From NCBI GenBank assembly GCA_027475525.1, contig JAMWFC010000073.1, positions 583,791-647,790 on the forward strand: a stretch of 64,000 nucleotides of DNA, in the 5' to 3' direction. This document shows positions 45,038 through 56,762 of this stretch, in pieces. Numbering within the stretch: the stretch's first letter is position 1; each line of letters begins with the position of its first letter. The position numbers were made by a program, and so were the translations under genes. The notes below the pieces were generated by a model that saw only the letters and a program-made list of their open reading frames with translations, ran no database searches and was not told the DNA's origin. This DNA comes from Macrolepiota albuminosa. Taxonomy: Eukaryota > Basidiomycota > Agaricomycetes > Agaricales > Agaricaceae.

Positions 45038-46176
45038 TAATTTCTTGGTGTGGATCGTGTTTTCAGGCCAGTAGACTAGCGTGTGTCGTTGGAGGTGAGA
45101 CCGTCGTGGTTGTGAATGAAAAGAAAGGCCGGAGACACTATTACATATAGTGCTTGGGGTCTGCTCATTATTAATACATTGGTATTTTCCCGACCTCGTC
45201 TTCGCTTTCCCGGTGGCACATTTTGGTGATAGCCAAAATCAAGTTCGAACATGCGAGACCCATTTGCTTGTCACGATGTGGATTAATCGTCGAAGGTCAG
45301 CATCTGACGTTACTCTTAGGATTCAAGTCTTACCCTGTTCACACCCAGATTACAGGATGGGATCCATTGTTTAGCGCAATCACTTACATAATGGTGCATC
45401 AGAAAAGTGCCTTTCGCCTGTTCACATGGCTTTGCTTTGTAAGTATTGAGCATTCTCTATTTCTGATGTATTAATTTCCCACAAAAAAAGTCATTCAACA
45501 ATTTTTCTTTTGAAAATTGGCACATCCTTCACCTCACTGGTGGCAATCGTGTATGTCGGTTTTGTCCTTTCTCGATGTCAGATATGGTGATTGTAGAGCC
45601 ATTCATTTGAGTAGAAGAATGTTTTGATTTATTGACAGGCTGTTTCTTTCAATGATTCCACCAACGGGATACCCCGGAAGGCAATGACGAAGGCGGGAAC
45701 TCACTATCCAGATCAGGTAATTCGGAGAAGTAAACGCGGTTAAGAAGAAATCGCCGATTTGAACCAGGAAGACAGGCGGAACACTCGACGCTTCTGATTC
45801 ATCAGAAAGTGAAAGAGGAGCAGAATAGGGCCGTTCATCTTTGGAATATAGGACTAGTAAGCGTCGAGCGTTCCAAGGTGTGTGGGAAGGGAGAAGGTAC
45901 TGTGAGTGAGAACAAATATACATGCTTTGACAGACTGTGTAAAATCATGTCTATAGAAATTGCTGACCTTCATGAAAAAATAGTTGTTCAAGAAGAAAAC
46001 CGTACCTACACAATGGATATCTATTGGCCACTTTTGCCCACACTGACAGCAACCTGGATTACTTCATCCCTCCATCCCTCTGCCGATTAATATGATGCAT
46101 CCCGCCCCGTTTAATATAAATTCGCTCATGGATCCTTTTTTGCACCAACCTCAGGAGGGCGCGAGCAAGAACTAAG
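45038..46176. other. No complete gene; low-complexity coding-like debris
   Basis: A plus-strand piece around 45640-45880 (SFNDSTNGIPRKAMTKAG; TLDASDSSESERG) resembles the Ser/Glu-rich style of the duplicated exon at 47.2 kb, and may be another degraded copy of that family. Not assignable. Confidence 0.35.
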
Positions 46177-46872
46177 ATGTCCACAACCGACATCCTTTTC
46201 TTTGCAGAACCTATGGAGCAGGTGGGTAATGATCCATCTTTTTGGCTCTCCGTTATTGGACAAAAGTATTCTAGGTCAGAAAGCTAATCCAAGTCGCCAA
46301 AGCTCTTGAGCATCTTCATCAACATAACGTAGTTCATGGTCATCTGCACCCCGTAAGCTCGTTTAGCTTTGGAAGGACATCATTAACGCCCATTCACTTG
46401 GTCCAGGGAAACATCTTCATCACTGCTGGAGGTGACGCCACGATTACAGACCTCTCCATCAATATGTTTGCTCGTGCGTCACAGGAGTTCAGAGTCCCAC
46501 TTGACGTTTCTTCTGTATATCAGGCCCCAGAGGCCTTGGACCCTTGCCAGATGGTCCTACGTCTACCTTCAGATGCTTATGCATTTGCATCCGTGATTTA
46601 CACCGTGAGAGTCAATGATCCCAACGTTTATATTCTAACTCTTGCCCCAGGTTATGACGGGACACTCGCTGTGGGACGCCAGCTCAATCCAAGCAATTTG
46701 GGACTCAATCAAGGAGATCTCACTCTTTGGAAATTCACACATTCTCAAGCCAATGGTCATTGCAGACAACCTATGGCAAGTTCTATTAAGGTGCTGGTCC
46801 TATGACCCAGAAGCTCGACCAACAATGAAAGATATTGTCTTTGAGCTGGAGGATATCTTCCTTTACATGTAA
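46177..46872 (+). pseudogene. C-lobe of a protein kinase, predicted inactive
   Basis: Exons 46177-46221, 46275-46352, 46407-46604 and 46651-46872 join to 543 nt (180 residues) without a stop. The second and third exons give HNVVHGHLHP-GNIFI, where the catalytic loop should read HGDLK..N; Asp is His. The metal-binding DFG reads TDLS. YQAPEAL (APE motif) and RCWSYDPEARPTMKDIV (the C-lobe Arg) are normal. The whole N-lobe (Gly loop, VAIK Lys) is missing. It resembles the abundant tyrosine-kinase-like kinases of agarics. It is either a truncated pseudogene or a pseudokinase fragment; the conserved splicing suggests recent loss. Confidence 0.75.
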
Positions 46873-47216
46873 CCACGTTTGGCACTAATACAACTCACTA
46901 TGGTCTATGAAAAACAAAGGATTGGTCCAAGCTCGATACATGTGATTTGTCTGGATAAGTTGAATACAGAGTGCACGGAGAACAACGAGAAGCATGACAA
47001 CAACAAGGACAAATGTAATGACCGAAAGCAATGAGGAGAACCAGGTTTCCATAGCAAATTTTGACGTTTGGTAATGAGGGAACGGTAAACGAAAAAATGT
47101 TTCACCGGCTGTGAGAAATGTGAGATTCTCTGGCTGCCTCTGCAGTTGATGTTTGTAAAGATAGTGCCGGACCGGTCACGCATCGCGTGCTTACTTTTAG
47201 ATATTTCATCTCTGTG

Positions 47217-47366
47217 GATTAATGATGACGAGTCAGACTTGACTGAGATCGAAGACTCTAAAGATGAGCGGCCCCTGGTATTCAATTACACCGCTTCAAT
47301 GCCAAAACCATCACCACCAGATCAACCCAAAGCGGAGAAAACAGAGGAAAATCGATCCAGAACTGG
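47217..47366 (+). repeat. Arm of an inverted duplication (partner 44892-45037)
   Basis: Lies in a plus-strand frame that stays open from 47146 to 47616 (about 156 codons), with the Pro/Ser-rich segment and then a region (LYPDTIQTIYCNYLILPYPN) without recognised motif. This arm is therefore the better-preserved copy of an unidentified gene. Confidence 0.75.
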
Positions 47367-47616
47367 TCCTCGATTTAACAAGCCTCACCTGTATCCAGAT
47401 ACTATTCAAACAATTTATTGTAATTATCTAATTTTGCCGTATCCAAATTGTTTCAACGGTATCCCAGACGAGCTTACAAACAAGATCATTGACGTTGACC
47501 AAGAATATCAGCGAAGTAACTTTTCTTTATCCTTTGATAACCTCTTTGTAATCCATGCGTGGGAACAGGTGTGGTCTGGGATGACATCAAGCAAGGATAT
47601 CTCATTGATTCTTTGA

Positions 47617-48943
47617 TGAACAACTATTTTGTGTTCCCACTGGTTTTTGGTACGTCGTGGTGTATAAAGCTTTCTTCTATATATGGATGACCCTTTTCTT
47701 TGAGTAAAGCTGAAAGGACACGTGAAGCTGATGACGTCAAGATCAAAGTCTGTATAGATGGTAGACAGAGAATCACCGCCATACAGCAGTATGTGCAGAG
47801 TTGTTATCTAAGATTGACCGATTCTTGACAGAAATTGCAGGTTCAGAGAAGGAAAAGTGCGAAGTTCCCACTTTTCTGATGATAAATTGCTGACCCTTTC
47901 CATTAGATATCTTGTAAGACATACAAATTTCTTGATTGTCAGTACTCTTACACTCGTTTGTTCATTATCAAAGATAGAGATTCGTGAGTTTACTTCTGGT
48001 ATTTGGTTAACTCTCACCTCGCGACCTCGTGACAATATAGACAGCTGAACTGTGAAATGTGGTACGAAAAAGTACCTGCAGGCAAGAAGGGACAGCATTT
48101 ACTCCAGCGCAGCGACAGCGGTTCAACAACTCCCGAATATTAATCTGTAAATATTCTAAGATAGAAGAGCACAATGAGCCTGAGGTTTTCCAAGTATGTC
48201 TCTGACGCCTCTCCTAATGTAGTCATTAACGCCTATTTTTAATAGCAAGCCCAGAATGGTGTCGCTTTGTCGACTCACGGTCGGTCTTGTCCTGAAGTAA
48301 ACTTCTCTCTCTTTAGCTGACTTGCCTATTAGAATGCCTGAACCCAATGGTGACTTGATTTGAGAAATGTACAGATCCACGTCTATCGGCTTGCGAGATG
48401 TCTCTTGATGGCTGTTTGGGTGGATTCTAGTTCCAGCAGCATACATAGAAGAGGATTTGACGGACCTTTTTTTTTCAGACTTAAATACAACTTATCTTGC
48501 GTTCTATTTGAATCATTCACAGTATCAACCTGCTGTTAAGGCAATTTTGCATTCCCCATTTTTGTTTCAAGGTATTCAGCCGACTTCTTGAGTCTTCATG
48601 GTAGCACAGGTTTTGTGGTGTGACATAAATCAGATCTAGAGACGTCTGACATGACTAGACCCAGATCCCAAAGAACAAGGTAAGCACCAAGCGTTCTCAA
48701 ACAGCAAATAAGAAATATAAAATATTGAGAGTGCAATCGCAGAGCCCGCTACGACGGAAATAAGCTATGTATTTACGAACTGACTCTGCAGTAAGCCGAT
48801 CAGGTGGCTTTGAGTTTTGCAATGAAATCTAAAATAATGGGGTGGGTTGGGGGTAACGGGGGTGTTTTCCGGCTCTGAACGTCGCGGAATCTTTGCTTGT
48901 GACTGGGAATGTGTCAGAAACTGCACTTCGCCTTACGGACAAC
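47617..48943. other. No gene recognised
   Basis: Only short frames without motifs on either strand (for example 48446-48156 minus). Confidence 0.4.
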
Positions 48944-51900
48944 TTACATTAGTAACTCCTTAGAAAGACTTAGGTCCACGGGTTCCTTAATCCGAAGCTT
49001 ATGCAGTTCACTTGGATTCAAGTGGGCCAGGAAATTTTCACAATAGAAGTTTCGAGGCAGGCCAGCAGCAGCATGGGATATGTGACGTTCAGGGTGACAT
49101 GATGGTACCCAATGGTGGGGAAACTGGCCTGGAGTTGGCCTACCATCTCCATGGAATCGAGACAAAAGATGCAACTTGTCAAACAAACGAAGCCAGTTGT
49201 CGACTGCAGGGTTTCTCCATGGGAGTCGTGCAATCACGGCCTGCTCTGGAGTTTGGTGGTCATAGTCCGTTTTGTCGCCACTCATGGCCTCCATATTCAT
49301 GTACTTCCAGATGACAGCCCAATGTGCTAACATGCTGTCAACGTTCAAGTTATTGAAAGCCTGCTTTTGTCTTCTATACAACTGTCAAGGAGCTTCAATT
49401 ACCTGGGCTCAGGTATGGCAAAGCAGAACTCACTAGGCGGCGCTGCATGGTTCGGGCTTTCTCTTTCTCGCGGTCTCTTGCGTCTTGGGGGTCCTCCATT
49501 TTGAGCGCCTTCCTATACATATTGCCCAGATAGTTAATGTGAGTGAAGAATGCTTTTTCAATCTGTGCATGATCTTTGCAGCTATAGTCCTCTTGCAAGA
49601 CGAATTCTTTGGAAAAAAGTTCAGCAGCACGTTTATTCCATGGAGTAGCAGTTTCTTTTGTCGTAAAATCAAGAACTAGATTGTGAATGTCGGGCCCATG
49701 AGCATCATTTCTTGTAGTCTTATATCTTAAGGCTATTTCTTTCGAAATAGAGTTGACTGGTGCCTCATGTGACTTCCGATGCATCAGAAGGTGAGTTAGT
49801 TCTTGGACATCAGACTGTGCCACGAATAAGATTTCAGCAAGCAAAATGAGCGCATGAACATCACCTGGAGCTCATTGTGGGTCATAGAGCGATACTTGAT
49901 GCCGTCATGAGGTGGGGTTTGTGGCCTTTTGGGCCTGCTCGATGATTCCATGTTGCTCTGGTCATAGGATTGTCTAAGTTTATCGCTTCTGCCCCTGCAA
50001 CAAGGTTGCCGTCTGTGTATGTCTGACCAACTGAAGGCTCCTCGGTCACTGTCATCACTATATCGACCTTCATTGTTTCCGCCATTCTTGTTTCGTTCAA
50101 AGTCCATGTTGTCATCATCCCCCCCCCAACAGGGAAATCCAGAGAATGTAGGATTAACCAGATCCGGTGATGCTGCTGTCAGTTCGAGGTCCATAGCGTC
50201 ATCAGTGTCCCCCCAACTCGGGAATGAGGACGTTGAAGGATCAATCGGAGATGGTGACGCTACTATCCCTTCCCAACTCGGGAATGAGGACGTTGAAGGA
50301 TCAATCGGAGATGGTGACGCTACTATCCCTTCCCAACCCGGGAACGAAGGGGATACAGAATCAATCGGAAACAGAGACGCTGCGGTTGGTACGTGCGAAG
50401 CATCGGTTGCCGTGTTGCCGGTGTCCCCCCAACCTGGAAAAGTAGAGGATATCTGCGAAGCATCAGTTGCTGTGTTCCCTTCAAGGTCCATGGCGTCATC
50501 GTTGTCCCCCCAAGGTAGAGGATCCATGATTAACTGGAGATGATGACGCTGCTGTGTTCCCTTCGAGGTCCATAGCATCATCATTGTCCCCCCAACCCGG
50601 AAATGCAGAGGATGCAGGATCAATCGGAGCTGGTGACGCTGCTGTCGGTACCTGCGAAGCGTTGGCCGCCGTGTTCCTTTTGATGTCTATGGCATCATCG
50701 AGGCCCATGGTGTCATCGGTGACCTCGCAAACCACAGAAGTCAATGAAGGGACTGAAAACTCAGAATTTTCCTCATGCACCTGAAAAATTGGAATAGTGA
50801 TGTGACTGATAGTAACAGATGAATCCGGTGCTGGTTCTGGTAAGTTCAACAGACCCGGTGATGCGAGCTCTTCAGCAATCTGAGGGGCATTGATAGATGC
50901 AACGGGAGTAAACATTGGTCCAGTTGCCGATTGGGAGTTCATCAAAGACCCGGAAGAGGCTGCAAGGGTAACAGGCACAGATGTTACTGCAGGCATGTGA
51001 GAAACCTCAGTGGCTGGCCCACTGTATGATTCTGAATCCGGGAGATTTTCCTCAGTAGTGTTCTCGATGAGTGAAGGAGCCTTTGCACAATCAGCCATCT
51101 GACCAGGCGAAGCCAAAGAGGACTGGATAGCTGCAACAGTGGGAATTTTGCATCTGTTGCCTAAAAAGATATAAACACTCAGTATGCATGAAATTAAATC
51201 ATTGCACGGGAGCACCTGTGCTTTGGAGTGGGTCTTCATTTGTATGAGGGGTATTTTCCTCTTCTGCAGTGTCAATTTTGATTTTCTTGGTAGGTGGACC
51301 AATGTGGTCCCTCTGCCGTGCGAATGTCTTGTCAATCGAGGTGGGACGTGTTCATTTTAGAGGGAGGGCTATAGCAGTCAACTCTTCTGTTGTCTGACCG
51401 CCTGAGTCATAACCACCAGAAGGGACCTCAGACATTCGCTGAACTGGATTGAGGGAGAGACCTAAATTGACTTAGTACAAGTCAAGGTCAGAACTGCCCA
51501 TTGTCACAAACCTAAAGTGATGCCTTGCCCAATGTGTGAGGCTGAAATATTTTGAGGATGCAAGCGAACAGGAGTGATTTCCCCTATGCCGTGGAAAAAA
51601 GTTGGGGAATTTTATGTGTGGCCACAGAAGGAAACTTACATTTCAAGGAAGTGGATCCAAAGTGTAACGTGCATCTCCTTACAAGAGGTGGTGCTCGCCT
51701 GTCCAGCTTGGCGCGTCCAGGGAGTGCCATGCTACCTAACGTGGGTTATTAGCCTGGGGTCTCTGTCTCTTTCCAGAGAATAGCTTTTTCCTTACTCTTA
51801 GCAACTTGGCTCTGAGTGCGACAAATATCAGCAGACAGCCTCCGAGTTTGCTGTTTTCGCTTATTTTGCTTTGTGACCACATCCTTGCTGCAAGTCTCAA

Positions 51901-52207
51901 TGGTGGGAGTTTGTTGACATTTGACAGACAGAGATCCATCTAAGAGAGTGGTGGGCATGGTGATGAGGCGACTGGGCAAAGACGAAGATTGGATAGATTA
52001 CATACCCTCGCCACGGACTGTCTTTGTGATATTTTTGCTCTGGCAAAAGATACTTTCCTTTGTTGATTCACAAACATTTCTTTGAATCATGGGAAAGTGG
52101 ATTTGGGCTGCTTTCAGCTCATCTTTAATTTCTTGTGTTCCATATGGAGTTATCAAATTGCTCTGTCTCTTTGTTCTGCACGGTTGGCTCTTGAATTTTA
52201 CTTCCAC
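48944..52207 (-). CDS. Uncharacterised repeat-rich multi-exon gene, possibly frameshifted
   Basis: Minus-strand coding blocks: 52207-52010 (ends at a GTATGT donor), 51965-51740 (Lys/Gln-rich), 51335-50500, 50560-49865, 49814-49395 and 49381-48944. One intron is clear: 49864-49815 (GTGATG...CACAG) joins MTHNELQ to SDVQELTHLLMHRK. The middle is made of repeats of the type PSSSFPGWGDNDDAMDLEG. The C-terminal block (MEAMSGDKTDYDHQTP, IARLPWRNPAVDNWLRLFD, GLPRNFYCENFL) belongs, as far as I recall, to a family widespread in Agaricomycetes with no known function. Reading shifts near 50530 inside a repeat unit next to a G run, and the splice near 49390 could not be resolved, so the copy may be broken. 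Confidence 0.55.
50090..50700. repeat. Coding minisatellite
   Basis: Two 60-bp units, 50221-50280 and 50281-50340, differ by one base. Flanking related units of 60-110 bp repeat ccccaac-c-gg-aa and tggtgacgctgctgt words across the region. Because the unit is 60 bp, copy-number change keeps the frame (20 residues per unit, minus strand). Confidence 0.9.
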
Positions 52208-53036
52208 GAGTTAATGAACAATAGCATTTCAATAGATTCAAAGGGCGAATGAGAGTTATTGCTCAACAACCACGCATGATAAGATGGGGTGGCAACCAAA
52301 GTTTGGATGACGATACTCATCAGGAATGCCTTGAGAAAAATGAATGTGGTTGCGTGTCATTTTTGATAGACCCTGAATATATCATGTGAGAGAGTCATTC
52401 ATTTTAAAGGTTGAGAGCTGCTCACCATTGAGCGTTAGCTTCAAGTTAAGTCGTTCAAAAATGATTGATGGGAGTAATCAGACGTCCGATCAGAATTTTG
52501 CCCAGATCTACATAGACTTGGAAAATTTCCAAGTAATCGGGAAATGCTCGGTGCCCACTTCGGTTGTGCCTTTTTTTTTTTTCCCTTTTTGTGCCATTTT
52601 CCCGTTTTGCCTCTTCAATACGATTGGAAATCCATCTTCCATTTTGCTACTGTTCTAAGATTGGGATCTGGCTCTAAGTGAAGTACATACACTTGGCAAA
52701 AGCGACCCCAAAAAGAATCTATGTACAGGTGAAAGTATTTCTACATATTCTACGTGATGGCAAGGACATGAGATAGTAAAGGGATAGGATTTGTATTCGA
52801 GCTGTTAGAGTCATTTCACATCTCAAGATCAGAAGGTTGTCAGGATCAGATGTCGGGTCGAAAGAGAGCGCCATACAAGGAGAAAAAGCTGGTTAATGAG
52901 GTAACGACGGCGCATAGAAAATGCCAACACAGGGCGGCTAATAGCCCTGCTTATTCTCATATTCCATTGCGCTTACTATAAACGAGAAGGCATCATTCAT
53001 CAGTATTTGATGTGCATCAGGCAAACATATATCATC
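52208..53036. repeat. Intergenic, with a dispersed pyrimidine-rich repeat at 52555-52660
   Basis: cattttcccgttttgcctctt and ccatttttgctactg-like words here (ending ccattttgctactgttc) recur at 55590-55720. No gene otherwise. Confidence 0.6.
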
Positions 53037-54526
53037 TCATGAGATTTGGCCAGATGAGAGCCAACCTTCTGGAAACGCAGCTATGATCTATGGTGAGGAG
53101 CAGAAATCAGCTTGAGTGTGAAGGTATATATATATATAGGGGTCCAAGGATACCGACCTTCTTATAAAGCGCTTTCCTTGATCCCTGTTCACTCACTTGT
53201 ATTACCGAGCCTTCAAGAGTGCTGTAAGAGAGAGAGACGTCAGCTCTATCCCCAACACACAGAGGTGGAAAGAAGGGAGGCATCCGCAAGAAGAGGACAA
53301 GCCAATGTGAAAAACCAAAGTAAAGTCAACGACAAAAAACATACTTCTTTTCATTCTCAAGCCGACAGCTCTCATTACTCAACAAAACAAGCTGCCACAC
53401 AATGGCTTTCATCGAGTCTGTAAGCCTATACTTTTTCCCTGGCGGCTGCGACAGATGGTCCTTCCCCTGGAGCGTACCCCACGCTATAACACTCTCTTCC
53501 CACTCGTCCCGCGCCTTTTGAAACCTGGCCTTCGCTTGTGCCTCGAGCTTGGCCAGAAGTATGTTCTGGCGCTTTTGAAGTAGCTCCTGGTGCTCAGGGT
53601 ATACCGTGCGTTTTATAAGTTTCTGCTCATAAACTCCAAGGTAAGCATTGGCAAAGGAACGGGAAGAGGAAAGCGACCCACGCTCATGGTGAACTTGTTG
53701 TATGGGAAGATAGTCGGCATGAGGCTGAAGAAATATTTGTCGTATTTGTCAAGTTTGATTGCGTGGAGAGCGAGTTTAGAGAGGAAGGGTTTAATCGAAG
53801 GTGGGAATTTGCCTTTTTGTTCCCAGTTCTCTGCATGAGTCTTTGAGTCTCAAGTTCGGACCAAGGGTTGAGATACGCACCCTTTGAGACACGTTCCCAA
53901 AGTGCCTGTATTTCCTGTTGCATTAGTGGGTGGAACGAACCCTGCGGAGTCGATCAAATCAGTAAAACTGGACAGGCACAGGAAAGGTACTGACCACATC
54001 CACAATCTTCCTCTTTGCTGCCACGTTGCTCTTCACAGTCGATAGTAGTAATGACATATCCTTCTTGCTCGACGCTGTGACAGACAGCAGAGGGTTCTCG
54101 GATTTGGGTTTCTTTGGTGATTTGTCATTGTGTAACGTGACTTCACCAGAAGAAGCATAAAACCCTTGTTGCTTTGTCTGTGCAAAATGTGTCCGCTTGT
54201 CGATAGCGAGCTCAGAGTCGTCAATGAATGGGTCGGAAATGTCGTAATGGTCAAAGGTTGGATTTTTCTTCTATTGAACAGAAATTATCAGTTACTTATC
54301 CATGTGAGGTAAGAAAGAACAAAGTTACCTTCTTCTTTTTTTTCTCATTATTGGTGCCCTTATTGTCGTCGTCCTCGCTGTTGCTGTATGAAGTGGTGGT
54401 AGCAATAGTAGGTGTCAACCGTTGCTGACCAGGGGCACAAGCCAGGTCCGCAATATTGACGGCATAGTTCTCAGGACCGCCGAGACCGATGTCAAGGCGG
54501 ATAGTCTGAAGCGGGGCATGGGTCAT
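53037..54526 (-). CDS. HPC2/ubinuclein, HIR histone chaperone subunit, seven exons
   Basis: Exons 54526-54329, 54270-53995, 53941-53881, 53830-53682, 53622-53345, 53221-53158 and 53087-53037 join to 1077 nt, 358 residues. Exons 1-2 give a Lys run then FDHYDISDPFIDDSELA, the HRD (Hpc2-related) domain that binds the HIRA/Hir1-2 subunits. Exons 4-6 carry the ubinuclein middle domain: NWEQKGKFPPSIKPFL, YNKFTMS-KLIKRTVYPEH, MKAIVWQLVLLSNES and EGSVIQVSEQGSRKALYKK, ending AAFPEGWLSSGQIS. The HIR complex deposits histone H3-H4 independently of replication in the nucleus. Introns are 50-123 nt with consistent phases. The start chosen is the first ATG of the HRD exon; an upstream N-terminal exon is possible. 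The gene is intact, single-copy-like, and contains no repeat decay. Confidence 0.92.
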
Positions 54527-55412
54527 TATGAGGTGGAAATTGGTGTGGGAAATTGAACGCCCCACATGTGACACACATGATGAGCACCCACAACAACGTC
54601 GAGGCCGATTGCGCCGGGTAATGTGGCGACACTGAAAATCATACTGCTGCCCTGACAGGTTTATAAGTTGCAAGGTCTGTGCCATACAGAGAATGGTACC
54701 CTTCGGGCAATGATGCGACAGGTCCTGACACTAGGGTAAATCTTCTCCCTTGGAAATGGCATGACACATTTCTTTGTTGTCTGTATCCACTGTTTATTTG
54801 GTTCTGGCAAGTAAGAACTGTCTTCAATAAAATCATCTGTAATCCATACATCGTCAGCCATAGGTTATAGAGCGTGCACAAACTACTGTTGTCGTCTTGT
54901 AACTCCGTATGAGGGCGACCCATGCGGTAGGATTCGAGAATACTTGATGCTGACGTAAGTCAGAACCTTGAAAGACTTTATTGCTTATTTCTGTTGTAGC
55001 GGGCTCTGTAGTACTAATTCTTCCTTCAGCTACTTTAGAAATATCTCAGGGAGCATCAAGACGACGAAAATTGTTGGCACAGACCAAACTCGTCTTTCAC
55101 AGCATTTATCGCGGTCATGCAAGGTGAAACACCAGCTGGACAAAATGAAGGGCTATGCATGGCATTCTCTACTCAGGGTGGTGTTTCACGATGTAAGGCA
55201 TTTGCTGGGTGAGTTGGAGAACAACACAAGCTCAGTTCTTATGGTTACTGACAAACGTAGTCCTATTCTTGCTTTCCTTTCACCTCGTGAGGCACAAGAC
55301 TGTACCTTGACTCTTGTTGTTCTTTGGAGAGGCACACCAGCTTTGTCCGTCACATCTCAGACCGGCAGGATCGATATCGATGGCCGGTTGGTATCGACAC
55401 GAGAATTTTGAC
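54527..55412. other. 5' flank of HPC2 and an unassigned plus-strand frame
   Basis: A minus-strand frame 54861-54661 starting MADDVWITDDFIEDSS may be an upstream exon of HPC2 or unrelated. On the plus strand 54968-55411 stays open for 147 codons without ATG at its head (first Met inside) and without motif. Neither can be assigned. Confidence 0.35.
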
Positions 55413-55953
55413 GATCCCTATTCTACCACTCTCTCCTCCACTCGACCTCCCCACCCTCCCTAAGACTAGGTGTGAGCTTTGTCAAAGAGGAAAACGGTAA
55501 CGGTATGTACTAATTCTCTGCTAGCCCGGCATCGAACTAAACAAGCGAAACTCAAAGGGGTCTAACGTTATGCTTCAAGAACGCTCGATGCTTACATATT
55601 TCGTGCCACTTTCCCGTTTTTCCTCTTTACGATTTAAATTTTCCATTTCACCATTTCACCACTTCAACCCATTCTTCCATATGCATTTTGCTACTGTTCC
55701 ATTCTCCCATTCTTCCACTTTCCTCCCTGTCAAAGGATCCTTCCCGATCCCTTTTGGTCCCAAAGGATCCCTTTGTCTCTTTCACTTTTTTCGAGTGTCT
55801 CTTTGTCTAGTCGACATCTTAAAAACTCAGGCTGGAACTTCTTGCATCCACATTCTCATCTACTCCTGATCCAATGACCGTAACAGAACCTCTTTGGTTA
55901 GTTCACTCTTACTCTCAGTCACATCATTAACCCTACCATATCTATTTTTACAG
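55413..55953. repeat. Intergenic with pyrimidine-rich dispersed repeat at 55590-55720
   Basis: ccactttcccgtttttcctc onward with many ccattt/ccactt words, ending tttgctactgttcc, parallel to 52555-52660. Followed by a duplicated aaaggatccc(t) word near 55733 and 55761. Confidence 0.6.
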
Positions 55954-56762
55954 AGAAATATATCATGCATGAGGTGAACGCTGACTTGTGGGATACCAAA
56001 GTGGTTGTATTGGAACCTGGTGATGTTTTGTGAGTGGTGTCCTTATATTGCTGCGTAAATAATATAACTGTTCCTGTAGTATCGTGCACCCTAATGTGCC
56101 ACTTTGTGTCATGATATCGGTGTCTTCCATATGTGTTGGAGGTTATTGTTATTTAGTGACCACTCTTGCTGATTCCATTATTGGGATATATCACCATTTT
56201 GTGGGTAGTCAAACCCTCACAAACATTGATCATGGAACAGCATCTCATTCTATACTAGTTTGTATGCTCACGCATTACTACCACTATACAAATAAACTTT
56301 TTGAGGGCGACCTAGGTAAGCATATCTGACGTTGACTTCTAATTTTTAGTTTATTAAATTTATTTTTATTTAATTTTAATTTTTTAATTTTATTTATTTA
56401 TTCATTTATTTTTAGACCGGAAGTATCATCATGTGCCAGATTGGGATACCTGGGAAGGTGCCTTGTCTATTTTCTTGCTATGCAATTATTTCAAATTGCA
56501 TAGTGCTCTTATTAATTGGAACTACCCATTCAATACGGACGTCTGCACATTTGAGTCATCTATCAATAACTGCTCGAAGGCCTGCAAAATTGTATACTGG
56601 TACTTTCTGCTTCATACCTTTCGCAAGCCTGGTGATACTTTGAACAGTTATGATGCATTCCAGACTATTTATTCCGTGTTTTGGCTTGTCATGCTCACGT
56701 GCTTATACTACTTAAGAGAGCCGCTCATGTGTCAGGAATACAAGGCAAGATTGAAGGGCTAG
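55954..56762 (+). CDS. JmjC/cupin-like basidiomycete protein, 5'-partial
   Basis: Exons 55954-56029, 56080-56315 and 56416-56762 join in frame through introns of 50 and 100 nt (the second very AT-rich). Readable landmarks are VVVLEPGDVF-IVHPNVPLCV, GGYCYL, YHHFVGSQTLTN and DRKYHHVPDWDTWEGAL, which recall a large agaricomycete family usually labelled JmjC domain-containing, where the first block reads LPPGTPHYV. Here the metal-ligand His of that block is Leu, so enzyme activity is doubtful. No upstream exon with an in-frame ATG could be joined; a start at ATG 55965 is possible. Family assignment is tentative. Confidence 0.45.

Noticed and set aside
53122..53138. TA microsatellite as a promoter TATA box
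   Set aside because: It lies inside intron 6 of the HPC2 gene.
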